A stretch of 18,384 nucleotides of DNA from Lachnospiraceae bacterium (GCA_900770345.1 CAAGKF010000141.1:1-18384); one strand, 5' to 3'; counted from the first letter of the stretch, positions 7,493 to 16,250 are shown. Notes: a model not told the origin generated them from the letters alone. Numbers and translations are program-made.

Positions 7493-8206
7493 TCAGCGGC
7501 GGTGTCTGACTTTCTCTACCATTCCAAACCCGGCCGAATTCCGCATACCAATGCCAGTGTCCAGAATGATTTCATGCATCATGGATGACGCCAGCACCTG
7601 AAACGAGCATCGATACGCTTCGTAGTAGGCATTCTTATAGGCACACACCATCTTCTTGACCTTATCAAAATGGTAGATGTTCAGCGGCATCTCATACTCA
7701 GAGCCATAAATGTTCTGATACTTCCGCTTCAGTCCTTCCTTCAGAAGATCCGAAAATTCCTCATCCTCCGGCGCTAACGGTATCACCTTCCCGGATGGTG
7801 CTTTAACGAAAACACAGATTGGCGAAAGCGTATTATAGGTCTCTGCCCCATTGACCGTACGATCACTCTGTGGAACCACCTGATCGATCGGAACAAATGT
7901 TCCATAAAGAGAAATGATATTGGTTTCCGAAATGGTCTCAAAAATCTGATTCAGAAAATTCAGATCCGACGAAGCCACATAAATGCGGCATGGTCCATCA
8001 AAGATCATGTGCTTATTTTCAACGGTATATTTACCAATGATATTGGAAAACGTAAAAGGCTTCGCAGCTTTGGAATCACCATCCCCATCGTGATAGATAT
8101 CCCCCAGAGAAGGAGAAAGGCAGGAATACAGATAAGCCTGTATTCCTGCATTGTAGCCAATAGGGACGCGCAGCTGATCTGCAGTAAAGTCAATGCACAG
8201 TCTCAT
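7493..8206 (-). CDS. cas6: Cas6 pre-crRNA endoribonuclease (237 aa)
   Basis: It has the Cas6 layout of two ferredoxin-like folds. The N-terminus RVPIGYNAGIQAYLYSCLS is followed by DIYHDGDGD and KPFTFSNIIGKY; the His of DIYHD (residue 39) is the likely catalytic residue. The C-terminal glycine-rich loop GIGMRNSAGFGMVE is diagnostic. It would cut each repeat transcript at the base of its hairpin, leaving the ATTGAAAC handle. Start: ATG at 8206 with GAGG 9 nt upstream, 11 nt after the previous gene's stop. An upstream in-frame TTG would add eight residues and overlap the previous gene, and is less likely. Confidence 0.92.
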   Translation of the reverse strand: MRLCIDFTADQLRVPIGYNAGIQAYLYSCLSPSLGDIYHDGDGDSKAAKPFTFSNIIGKYTVENKHMIFDGPCRIYVASSDLNFLNQIFETISETNIISLYGTFVPIDQVVPQSDRTVNGAETYNTLSPICVFVKAPSGKVIPLAPEDEEFSDLLKEGLKRKYQNIYGSEYEMPLNIYHFDKVKKMVCAYKNAYYEAYRCSFQVLASSMMHEIILDTGIGMRNSAGFGMVEKVRHRR

Positions 8207-8217
8207 CCTGCCTTGCC

Positions 8218-10410
8218 TCAGTCTTCCCAAGGATTGTATGGTTTATTCGGATCAAAGCCATTGTTCTTTCCATGGTAAGATCCATTTTTCTTCTTGTTTC
8301 TATTGTTGTTATTGCCGCCATTGTTGTTAGGCTTGCTGTTACTGTAACCGCCATAACCGGGTTTGTTATTGTTCTGTGTATATCTATTCCCATTGCCGTT
8401 ATGGTTGGAGCTGCCGTATCCGGAGCTGTTCTTATTAAAACCGCCGCCGCTCTTTCCATAACCACCGTTATTGTTATGGCTGGAACCTTTGTTTCCAGAA
8501 CCGCCATGATACTTCCCGCTTCCGCCACCATTGCTATTGGAATAGTGGCTGCTTCCACGAGAATTATTGGGGGAAGGCAAAGCTTCCATTTCAACAGACT
8601 CTGGAGTATTACCAATCGGAGGAAGAGAGATTCGCACATCCTTATTCGTAGAGAACCATTCGTATCCTTTGGCATTTCTGTCATACGCATGTCCTTCCGT
8701 AAACGGATACGAAACAGTTTTGCCTTTCAGGAAGTTGAAATTAGTAATCGTAAGAAGCTCCCTGGCGGCCTGCTTATCGATCATCGGAATATTTCGATAA
8801 TCCTTTTCACGCTCATCGTACGGAACCATCTTGAAAAGCGGCTGATCCGGATCTGAGGACAGCTTCTTCAATTCGATTGAATCAACGCTGACTTTTGAAC
8901 TTCCGAATCCTAACGGTTTGGCATAGCCTACCTTCTGGAAATGGACATCGTCATTTCCGAGATCCGTAGCGAACGCAAGAGTGTCCAGCTCTTCCTTGCT
9001 GATATGGTCAAAGAAAACATCAAATGTAAATTTACTGCCCTTATTCAGTGGACTAATGGTGTTGTTTAAATTCGTCTCTTCTTGTCCGCTGGGTAAAGTA
9101 AAATCCGGATGATGCCAGTAATATTTTCTTCCGTTAATGCTTACTTCGCCAAGATTCAGCATGCGGAAATTTCCCTTGCCAAGAACCTCAAAGTCTGCGT
9201 TAAATTCTCGCTTTGGCGCATTGGGGTTTGTACGATGAAGATACATGAGTTCATTCGAGAACTTCGGAACGGAAAGCGCCGGAAGGGTTATATCTTTCGT
9301 AAATCCCTCGTTTTCGACCAGCTTCGCATCACTGAAACGCACATGAGATGCGGCGGATTTCATCTGATTCTTAGAGGTGTCGCGATAAATGGTCCCGAAA
9401 ACCTGGCATGCAGGGCAGAGTTCATCATTTCTGACCCCTTCTGCACATGGAACATAATTCGTCTTTTTTGTACTCAACAGATCATAAACCTTCCTGTGCA
9501 TGCCAATACGACCGATCTGCGCAGGAGAAAGATAAACGATCTGCCGGTTATCTGAAGTATTCACAATCCGGTAATAAACACCGTGATCCATGTGCTTCTT
9601 AAAGAACGCATAATCTGCTTTGTACCCTGTATGCCCCTTCGTTTTGTTTGAGGTTTCATCGCCATACTGCTCGAGAACTGCAATATATCCGTTTATTGCA
9701 TCATCATCCAGGATAATAGGCTCGGCATCTTCAAGCTGATGAAAGATATGAAGCCTTCCGATATGTCTTCCGAAATTATTACCTTGCTGAAGATAGCCAA
9801 TCTTGGCTCCAGGCTCCTTCCCACAAAGTACATATTTCGTACTATCGGAGTCATACCCATCAGAGTCATATCCACTCATCTGTGTCCCTGAATGAACTTT
9901 CACGGGTTTAACTTCTTTGTAGTAGGTTTCGGGGGTTTCCTTATAGCTTGAGGGCATTTTGTCATCTGTATTATCAACTTTGGCTTTGTAAAGTACCCAA
10001 CGACCTGCTTCGGAATCATACCGCATAATCGCCGGGATCATGTAGTTCTTCGGCAGCGGATCTCTTTTTGCAAAAACATTATCCGCTGTTCCCGAAAGGC
10101 ACGAATCCGTCAGCGTCTCATAATTCGAGCGAACAACACCACGAAGCTCGCTTCCTGGGATAACAGGCGTATTTTCAGAATCACCGTAAGTGAAGAACTC
10201 CTTGATCAGATGGTCTCCACCATGAACAGTTTTTTTCGTTGTTCTGTCTGCAGAAGGTATGAACAGAGGAGTCTTCACTGTTAACGTGCAGTGCATAACA
10301 CCGGAATAGGTCAACGGTGCAGGGTTATCTGACCGTTTACTGCGACGGCAGGGAGTACTCGGAAGACTGACAAAATTGTAAGGATTTACAAACTTTTCTG
10401 GCATACTCAC
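8218..10410 (-). CDS. cas7: TIGR03986-type RAMP, Cas7-insertion subunit with Gly/Asn/Ser-rich tail (730 aa)
   Basis: The opening KFVNPYNFVSLPS, then VIPGSELRGVVRSNYE (83-98), LCPACQVFG (331-339) and GYAKPLGFGS (495-504) are hallmarks of the TIGR03986 RAMP family. In III-Dv complexes this is the Cas7-insertion subunit of the crRNA backbone. The two Cys of LCPACQVFG may bind zinc. Residues 110-320 are an insertion within the RAMP fold. From about 614 to 720 the protein becomes a low-complexity tail of Gly, Asn, Ser, Lys and Tyr (for example GGYGKSGGGFNKNSSGYGSS), ending FDPNKPYNPWED. Start: GTG at 10410 overlaps the csx19 stop (GTGA). ATG two codons on (10404) is equally possible, with GGAGG 4 or 10 nt upstream. 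Confidence 0.85.
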   Translation of the reverse strand: MSMPEKFVNPYNFVSLPSTPCRRSKRSDNPAPLTYSGVMHCTLTVKTPLFIPSADRTTKKTVHGGDHLIKEFFTYGDSENTPVIPGSELRGVVRSNYETLTDSCLSGTADNVFAKRDPLPKNYMIPAIMRYDSEAGRWVLYKAKVDNTDDKMPSSYKETPETYYKEVKPVKVHSGTQMSGYDSDGYDSDSTKYVLCGKEPGAKIGYLQQGNNFGRHIGRLHIFHQLEDAEPIILDDDAINGYIAVLEQYGDETSNKTKGHTGYKADYAFFKKHMDHGVYYRIVNTSDNRQIVYLSPAQIGRIGMHRKVYDLLSTKKTNYVPCAEGVRNDELCPACQVFGTIYRDTSKNQMKSAASHVRFSDAKLVENEGFTKDITLPALSVPKFSNELMYLHRTNPNAPKREFNADFEVLGKGNFRMLNLGEVSINGRKYYWHHPDFTLPSGQEETNLNNTISPLNKGSKFTFDVFFDHISKEELDTLAFATDLGNDDVHFQKVGYAKPLGFGSSKVSVDSIELKKLSSDPDQPLFKMVPYDEREKDYRNIPMIDKQAARELLTITNFNFLKGKTVSYPFTEGHAYDRNAKGYEWFSTNKDVRISLPPIGNTPESVEMEALPSPNNSRGSSHYSNSNGGGSGKYHGGSGNKGSSHNNNGGYGKSGGGFNKNSSGYGSSNHNGNGNRYTQNNNKPGYGGYSNSKPNNNGGNNNNRNKKKNGSYHGKNNGFDPNKPYNPWED

Positions 10411-10961
10411 ATATCCTCCGTTTCAAAGTCTACAAGACGGTTTTCTGTAATCACGCTCTCTTTGATTCCATCGGTTACAGGAATGAAATCAATGTAGTTG
10501 CGCACCCTCAGACGAAGCGGCTTTGAAAAAGTGTTCCACGCAAAGGGAAGATCCGGAAGCGTAACTCTGCGTCCCTGCTGGTACGTTGTATTTTCCTTCT
10601 CCGGGTCCATCGATGTGCCGCTCACAAAGTAGAGTTCATCAAAGGAAATCCTCCCATTTGCATTGGTAATCTTCGACCAGTCAAGCTGATCAGGATCACT
10701 GACAACGCCAAGTGAAGTGGCGCCGCTGTCATCGGTAAGCTTGATCGCTTTGATCGTTCCGTTTCCCATCAGTATGTGAAGCTCCTGATTCGGATTGAAG
10801 ACACGGATCTCCGTCAAAAGATCAAGATCAGGATTCCCCGCAAAACTGAGACTTTCTTCACGGTAAACGCCAAGACAAACCTGATCCGTAAAATAGGCAA
10901 GCACATAGGAAGTATCCTCAATGTACTCACTGATGCGCATACTCAGTTCCGACTCATTCAT
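10407..10961 (-). CDS. csx19: Csx19-like effector subunit (184 aa)
   Basis: It resembles the TIGR03984/Csx19 family found with III-D RAMP genes. Recognisable parts are the strand pair EIRVFNPNQELHILMGNG, the phrase LPFAWNTF, and the C-terminal LRVRNYIDFIPVTDG with NRLVDFE. Csx19 is a non-catalytic subunit of the III-Dv complex; its exact role here is inferred. Start: ATG at 10961 (MNESEL) has AGGAGG 8 nt upstream and overlaps the upstream stop by 8 nt. An ATG nine codons earlier (10988) lacks an equal ribosome site. It sits between the double Cas7 and the Cas7-insertion genes, with overlaps on both sides. No membrane segment or signal peptide is seen. The assignment rests on motif likeness and gene order rather than strong catalytic signatures. 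Confidence 0.68.
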   Translation of the reverse strand: MNESELSMRISEYIEDTSYVLAYFTDQVCLGVYREESLSFAGNPDLDLLTEIRVFNPNQELHILMGNGTIKAIKLTDDSGATSLGVVSDPDQLDWSKITNANGRISFDELYFVSGTSMDPEKENTTYQQGRRVTLPDLPFAWNTFSKPLRLRVRNYIDFIPVTDGIKESVITENRLVDFETEDM

Positions 10962-12417
10962 GTTCACTTCCTCCTGCTGAACGTACATATTTCTTCAGTG
11001 CATTTTCATAGGAAGAGAAATCCGTGACATCTTCCCCGTCCCTTGTAACATCCTGATTGGTGACTGTGAAAATTCCTCTGCCAATGCCTGTCTCTCCGCC
11101 CACTGCAAGCATGCCTGTGGACAGATCCCTGACACTCAGCAGAACAAGTCCAACCAGCGCATCATATTCATCTTCCGCAAGAGAAGCCTTTTCAGCGCTG
11201 GCAATATGAATCTTCAGATCACCGTTTCCGCAATAGGCAACCTTTTCGTCAAACTTCGCCTTATCCGCTGCGCCGCCCGTGAATCTGTCAATCTTGACAC
11301 GATCCACATGCACATCGTGTGTGTTGCTCAAAGCGGTCTCTTCAAAGACAATGGAGGAGCGATAGCCGCGCTTCGATTCAGCAGCCTGCACCATTCCGGA
11401 ATAAACCGCATATCCATCATCTCCAAGCAGCGATTTCAGCTCACTTCCTGCCCCGGAAGGATCAGTTTCATAAAGGTTATGGACCTGCGCTGCCTGCTTA
11501 TGGTTCAGCGAAGAATGCGTCATCAGATAACGGATGACCATTCCCTTTTCTTCCGTCTCATTCGTTCCAAACAGGCGTCCGACAACGGTATCTGCCTGCT
11601 TATAGGAAAGGCCGCTGAGATCCCGCAGGTTTTCAATCATATCGGAGCGGAACGCACCAGCCCATGACGTACCCGGAATGACAGCCTTACCATTGCTGTG
11701 GAGGGTCACAAAATCGATGTCATCCATCGCACCACTATATTCACGAATACTGATGCCGCCGCGCTGTTTCAGATGAAGCGTAATGTTAATACCCTTCGGA
11801 TCATCACCTTCCTGACGATAGCCTCCATAAACCGGAACGTTCTGCCAGCTCTCATTCTTCAGCGGTTCAAATGTGCCAAGCTCCTCAAATGTCTTTGGTT
11901 CGAATTTCTTAACCTCTATGACCTTGAATCTTCCGAATCCTCTTGAAGTCTTGTGACCAAAGGCAATCTGATTATCTGCCATCCGGTTGATCAGTCTCTC
12001 AAATTCATCACCGATCTTTTCAGCCTGATTCACTTCAAACAGCAGATTGAAGTATGCGCCGGTATCGACAACCTGATAGTCAAACTTGGCTCCGGTCTTG
12101 GTTTCCTTACGCTCGCCCAGACCAACATTGTCACGCTTAAGAACGCTGCTATCGCCATCTACCTCTGCATCGTAGACAATCACCGGCGACATCTTTCCAT
12201 CTGTATCAACGGCATCGTCCCCAAATAATTTCTGACGGATTTCATCCGATTCACAGGAATGTGCCAGAACACCAGCAATCGAAGTGCCAGGAAGGAATGG
12301 TTTCCCATCACTGCCAACCAGAATATCGCTATCCGTAAATTCATTTTCACCAGATCCGACAGACAGCGGAGATGTCAGCCTGATGCGAACACGATAGAAC
12401 ACTCTTGTCATACTCAC
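10954..12417 (-). CDS. cas7: Cas7-2x: two fused Cas7 (Csm3-like) RAMP domains (487 aa)
   Basis: Two RAMP repeats are clear. The first (1-170) has SPLSVGSGENEFTDSD, PFLPGTSIAG (40-49) and GHKTSRGFGRF (154-164). The second (200-455) has AVIPGTSWAGAFRS (245-258), the Csm3-type VDRVKIDRFTGGAAD (371-385) and GGETGIGRGIF (440-450). Candidate RNase Asp by comparison with the Csm3 catalytic loop are Asp31 (TDSDILV) and Asp235 (DDIDFV), each about 12 residues before the PGT motif. The protein would cover two backbone positions on the crRNA and cut target RNA there. Start: GTG at 12417 overlaps the upstream TGA; ATG at 12411 is the alternative, both served by GAGGGG upstream. The domain pair matches the Cas7-2x subunit known from III-Dv systems. 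Confidence 0.85.
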   Translation of the reverse strand: MSMTRVFYRVRIRLTSPLSVGSGENEFTDSDILVGSDGKPFLPGTSIAGVLAHSCESDEIRQKLFGDDAVDTDGKMSPVIVYDAEVDGDSSVLKRDNVGLGERKETKTGAKFDYQVVDTGAYFNLLFEVNQAEKIGDEFERLINRMADNQIAFGHKTSRGFGRFKVIEVKKFEPKTFEELGTFEPLKNESWQNVPVYGGYRQEGDDPKGINITLHLKQRGGISIREYSGAMDDIDFVTLHSNGKAVIPGTSWAGAFRSDMIENLRDLSGLSYKQADTVVGRLFGTNETEEKGMVIRYLMTHSSLNHKQAAQVHNLYETDPSGAGSELKSLLGDDGYAVYSGMVQAAESKRGYRSSIVFEETALSNTHDVHVDRVKIDRFTGGAADKAKFDEKVAYCGNGDLKIHIASAEKASLAEDEYDALVGLVLLSVRDLSTGMLAVGGETGIGRGIFTVTNQDVTRDGEDVTDFSSYENALKKYVRSAGGSEHE

Positions 12418-14498
12418 TCTTCCCCTCTCTTCAGATTCTTGATGTCTGTCAGAAGTTCCTTCACGTAATACATCTTCAGATCATCATCACTCAGACCGCC
12501 ATGAAACCAGGAGGCATTCGTCTGTCTCCACTCATTGAGATCCTCATCGAATCCGCCATTATCTTTCACGTAGCTTAGCAGTTTATTTGCAGATTGCTTG
12601 TTATCAGTATCCTTTATTAACCCAATACCTTTTTCATCACCAAGGAGTTCATTGATCGTGAGAACATCGGCAGCACGCAGAATTCTTCCAACCTGTGTCG
12701 TATTCGTTCTGTTCTTCAGTCTCTCTGCATCTTCAATTGCCTTCCCGGACAATACATAGCGATAACGATCCTCCAGGACGCTTCTCACAAGCTGCCTGGA
12801 AGCGGAGACCTTAATTTCATCGGAAGGTTTTGCGGCAGGCGCAGCAGCCGGCTTCTCATTAAACTGCGACTCATTGAAGATCAGCACCTCACCATATCCT
12901 GCTTCGGTATTTTCACCAACAAAGACTCTTCGATCAGAGAACTGAACCGGCGCATCACTTGAACAAAGGATGACGCTGCCCGCCTTCAGCGCAATGCGCT
13001 GTTCCTGTGGAAGCTTCCACTTGTTGTTGAAGCCGCCGACCGTCGTAAACTGCAGATAAGCCTTCTCTATTTTCAAGGAAGGATTGACTTCATCCACCAG
13101 TTCTTCCAGAAGCTGCTGATTCTGAATCTGGAAGTTACGCGGAATAATAACCGCTGGCGAGCGCAACACAAGCGCAAATCTCGTTCCCGAAACCGGCGTT
13201 GACGTTTTCTTGGTAATGCTCAGAATACGAAGCAGACCATACTGACTGTTCTTCGCTTTACCAACGGTGACGGAATCGCGGCCATTCAGAATATTGAACA
13301 CTTCTTTCAAAGCCCGGCCCTTACCGGAGATGGATGAAACAAAGTACTGCCCCTTCTTCAGTGCCTGATACTGATAGAAGGTTCCGCCATCCGGGGAATC
13401 CTCAAGCACATGACCATAGGTACGATCCTTCGGTCTCTGATGATGGTAATTGACGGAATAGGCAACAGAATAAAGATCCTTATCCGAAAGATCCGGGCTC
13501 ACGGTCTCCGACATCGTTCGATCTCTCAGCATCGATTTCTGCTTCGTATCCGGCGCATTGGTAAGAGCACTCCAGTACTTGTCCTGATCCTTGTATTTGT
13601 ATAAGGAGAACGGAGACATCATCGTCTCTGCTCCGCCGCGGTCTGAAACATAGGCGTTCGAGAAATGAAGTACCGACACACCGCTCAGAAACAGACGATT
13701 GAATTCATGGCTGTCATCCGGATGCTGAGAAGCGTATTGCGAAGCGACAAAGCCAAAGATCTGAGCACCCTTGATATAGGCAATACTCTCATCGCCACGC
13801 TCATTATTCGCAAGGATGTCAGTATCATTGCGGAACAGGCACCTGAACTCGTAATCACGATCATCTTCCAGCGACGACGGATCGACCCAAACTTTGTTAC
13901 CGGTGGTATCTTCATCCGCAACAAGCTTCACGGACACTGCGCCGAAGCCTCTGGTACGGTTGATACCCATATGGCGGACACCTCTGCAGATCATTGCCAG
14001 CACCTTTTCATATTCCGCAGGTGCTTCACACTCTGCCTCAAAGACATTTCCCTTGCGGACAACACGAATCGCACGCAGCGAATCATCCTTGGCAATTCCA
14101 TCCTTGTCAATGGCCGTCTGATGCCGAACAATCGAATAATGGTTCAGAACCGAATCCGGATCCAGATGGAAATGATCCGAAGAATCTCCATTGATTGCCT
14201 TAACTTCCCTGAACAGTGCCGCATAATTCTTCAGATATGCATTACGGATGATCATCCGACCGTCACTGTCACCTTCGGTGCCGAACAGCTCATCAATTTC
14301 CTTCTGCGACACAGCACCCTGGTAATCTTCCATTGCCTCGACTGCAGATTCTCTTAACAGACCTTTCAGTCTGCGTGCCGGAATAAACGGAAAGCCAAGT
14401 TCATCATGTTCAACATCGGTATCAATCAGGCTTCCAAGACCGGTACCTCCACCGATGCAGGTATCACTAAGCAGCTCAATTCTGATCTTCATCGTCAT
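12414..14498 (-). CDS. csx10: Cas7-Cas5(Csx10)-helical fusion, probable Cas7-Cas5-Cas11 (694 aa)
   Basis: Residues 1-190 are a Cas7/Csm3-like RAMP: TCIGGGTGLGSLIDTDVE, then FPFIPARRLKGLLRE (36-50) and INRTRGFGAVSV (179-190). Asp26 or Asp28 is the likely RNase residue. Residues 215-545 are a Csx10/Cas5-like RAMP: YIKGAQIFGF (241-250), then TTVGGFNNKWKLPQEQ (485-500), LKAGSVIL and GENTEAGYGEVLIF (528-541). After an Ala/Pro/Lys linker (549-560) comes a helical tail (562-694) that may be the small subunit Cas11; no separate csm2/cmr5-like gene exists in this operon. Start: ATG at 14498, GGAGG 6 nt upstream, overlapping cas10 by 23 nt. The three-part order matches the III-Dv Cas7-Cas5-Cas11 subunit. 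The Cas11 call is the least certain. Confidence 0.85.
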   Translation of the reverse strand: MTMKIRIELLSDTCIGGGTGLGSLIDTDVEHDELGFPFIPARRLKGLLRESAVEAMEDYQGAVSQKEIDELFGTEGDSDGRMIIRNAYLKNYAALFREVKAINGDSSDHFHLDPDSVLNHYSIVRHQTAIDKDGIAKDDSLRAIRVVRKGNVFEAECEAPAEYEKVLAMICRGVRHMGINRTRGFGAVSVKLVADEDTTGNKVWVDPSSLEDDRDYEFRCLFRNDTDILANNERGDESIAYIKGAQIFGFVASQYASQHPDDSHEFNRLFLSGVSVLHFSNAYVSDRGGAETMMSPFSLYKYKDQDKYWSALTNAPDTKQKSMLRDRTMSETVSPDLSDKDLYSVAYSVNYHHQRPKDRTYGHVLEDSPDGGTFYQYQALKKGQYFVSSISGKGRALKEVFNILNGRDSVTVGKAKNSQYGLLRILSITKKTSTPVSGTRFALVLRSPAVIIPRNFQIQNQQLLEELVDEVNPSLKIEKAYLQFTTVGGFNNKWKLPQEQRIALKAGSVILCSSDAPVQFSDRRVFVGENTEAGYGEVLIFNESQFNEKPAAAPAAKPSDEIKVSASRQLVRSVLEDRYRYVLSGKAIEDAERLKNRTNTTQVGRILRAADVLTINELLGDEKGIGLIKDTDNKQSANKLLSYVKDNGGFDEDLNEWRQTNASWFHGGLSDDDLKMYYVKELLTDIKNLKRGEE

Positions 14499-16029
14499 TG
14501 TCCCCCTCCGGTTGTGCTACAAGATCCGTAATTTCAAGCGCATCGTAATAATGAGCAGCCTTCGTCCCGTCCTTCTTACTGATGGTCCGGAACAATTCTT
14601 CCGGCTGAATTCCTTCCTTCGGATCATCCAGCCTCGAATTGTAGGCCGTAAGGATCGCCTCCATGTCCGTTTCAGAACCGTAGTAGGCATCGCGGAGCCC
14701 CTTCTGTTTGCTGCGGGGATACATCTGAATCTTTTCAAGAGCCTCATCCAGATCCTTGATGGAAGGTTCATTGCCAGGTGTTACCGCATATGGTCTTGTT
14801 AACAGCGAAACACCATCGCTGCTCATGTACTGACGCTGCCGCAGAACCGAAAGGTTATCCGTCACACCGGACAGGCAGATATGGAAGTCCAGATAGCTCA
14901 TGGCACGACCGCCCTGATCACGATTATCCGGCTGCTTTGCACGCTTCTTAGCGCTGTCACACAATGCTTCAGCCACTTTATAGGCTTCCGAAATCGGGAA
15001 GTGACTGTGAACATAGGCAATACCGGCACAGGAATGGAACTGCGTATCCGGATGATCCTCAAGCATCCGGTATTTCTCCGTCTGACGCAGCAGTTCTTCC
15101 GTAAACGGAAGCGCAAGATCAGCCCGGATCAGGAACGTAACATCGTCGCCCGCATGAATGATTTTCCGAATATATGGCTCATTATCTTTACGGAACAGAT
15201 TCTTATATCTTTCGCGGATAATACTCTCCGCATCTTTAAATGCCTTCCCATAGAAGTAATCAACATTTTTCGAAATGGAGCGGATGATGCGTACACCATC
15301 GATATAGCTGGTTACGCCCCTCATTGAATCAGCGATGGCGATGCCCATATTATTTCCATCCGCATGAATAACAGCCATCAGACCGGTTTCAGGCGTATAG
15401 CCAGGCCCGCCACCGGCTTCTTTCTTCTGATACATGTTCAGCTTATGATATCTGCCGGTCGGCAGCTTTCTGCCACGTTTCTCAACACTGGTCAGCGGCT
15501 CGCCGGTAACCGGATCCTCCATCGTAATCGGCAGCGCACGCAGCGTGTTCATCGGAGGCATATTCTCCGTGACCTTCTGGATTTCTTCATGCAGTTTCTG
15601 CTGATCCGCCGCATAATCATCCGAAAGTTCAACATAAGCAGTCAGAAGAACAATATCCGGCGTCACCAATAACAGCGAGGCACCAAAAAGGCGGTTAACC
15701 TCCTCCATCTTTTCCTTATCACGGAAAACGACAACGATATTACCGCCGCCCTGGTAAATGATTTCAGCTTTTATAGATTCGCTGCCCCCAAAACGATAGG
15801 GAGCAATCTCACGATGATCAGCCCCCTTATAGATGTCCTTAGTCAGAATTGCTTCCCCATCCTTGTACACGGTCCGCATAGCTTTCTCAAGATTCTTGAT
15901 CACAAGATCTTCGACCATGTCGGAAGCACCGATAATTTCCTTCAGCTTATCGGAACTGAAAATGAAGCGCTGGATACCCTTGACGTTGTACATCGCGAGA
16001 TATCCGTGATTGAAATCACAAACACCCAT
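14476..16029 (-). CDS. cas10: Cas10 large subunit, short and HD-less (517 aa)
   Basis: The N-terminus NVKGIQRFIFSSDKLKEIIG (15-34) and SDMVEDL open the first palm domain directly, so the HD nuclease domain of many Cas10 proteins is absent. HADGNNMG (222-229) and the cyclase motif AGDD (293-296, within IHAGDDVTF) follow, then FHSCAGIAYVHSHFPISEAY (331-350), typical of the second palm. Both metal-binding Asp are kept, though the first Gly of GGDD is Ala. Cas10 senses target RNA and, in many systems, makes cyclic oligoadenylate for CARF effectors such as the one ending this operon. Start: ATG at 16029 with AGGA 10 nt upstream. It is the first gene of the operon. At 517 aa it is much shorter than the 700-900 aa common for Cas10. 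The acidic C-terminus (GDNDDEDQN) is probably disordered. Confidence 0.95.
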   Translation of the reverse strand: MGVCDFNHGYLAMYNVKGIQRFIFSSDKLKEIIGASDMVEDLVIKNLEKAMRTVYKDGEAILTKDIYKGADHREIAPYRFGGSESIKAEIIYQGGGNIVVVFRDKEKMEEVNRLFGASLLLVTPDIVLLTAYVELSDDYAADQQKLHEEIQKVTENMPPMNTLRALPITMEDPVTGEPLTSVEKRGRKLPTGRYHKLNMYQKKEAGGGPGYTPETGLMAVIHADGNNMGIAIADSMRGVTSYIDGVRIIRSISKNVDYFYGKAFKDAESIIRERYKNLFRKDNEPYIRKIIHAGDDVTFLIRADLALPFTEELLRQTEKYRMLEDHPDTQFHSCAGIAYVHSHFPISEAYKVAEALCDSAKKRAKQPDNRDQGGRAMSYLDFHICLSGVTDNLSVLRQRQYMSSDGVSLLTRPYAVTPGNEPSIKDLDEALEKIQMYPRSKQKGLRDAYYGSETDMEAILTAYNSRLDDPKEGIQPEELFRTISKKDGTKAAHYYDALEITDLVAQPEGDNDDEDQN

Positions 16030-16199
16030 ATGAATTCCATCCTTTCATTCTGCAATATGGCAATTTCAATTTTCTGTGCGGCAAATACTGATATGGCAAA
16101 AAACTATTACTAGTTTACAACATGAAACCATGACCTGACGAAAAACCATGCCGGCAAACTGCAACTTTCCCGGACAATCGTTCCGCAGATTTCCAATCA
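16030..16199. other. Divergent upstream region of the cas operon
   Basis: This region must hold the operon promoter, but no convincing -35/-10 pair was found on the minus strand. It contains a 9-bp direct repeat ATATGGCAA at 16055-16063 and 16091-16099 (TTGCCATAT on the operon strand), 36 bp apart, lying between the likely promoter zone and the cas10 start. These could be regulator-binding sites, or chance. Confidence 0.4.
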
Positions 16200-16228
16200 T
16201 TGTCGATTCATTGGAGCGTTGCTATAAT
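16200..16228 (+). promoter_or_regulatory. Sigma-A-type promoter for the small basic ORF
   Basis: TTGTCG (16200-16205) and a perfect TATAAT (16223-16228) are 17 bp apart. Transcription would start near 16235, about 16 nt before the ATG of the small ORF. It is divergent from the cas operon. Confidence 0.8.
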
Positions 16229-16250
16229 TTCGGCAGACAGCAGGCCAATT

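Noticed and set aside
8272..8856. 194-aa hydrophobic plus-strand ORF, and the 166-aa minus-strand ORF at 8190-8690
   Set aside because: Both are other-frame readings of the low-complexity Gly/Asn/Ser tail and neighbouring cas7 sequence; their composition follows from the repetitive codons.
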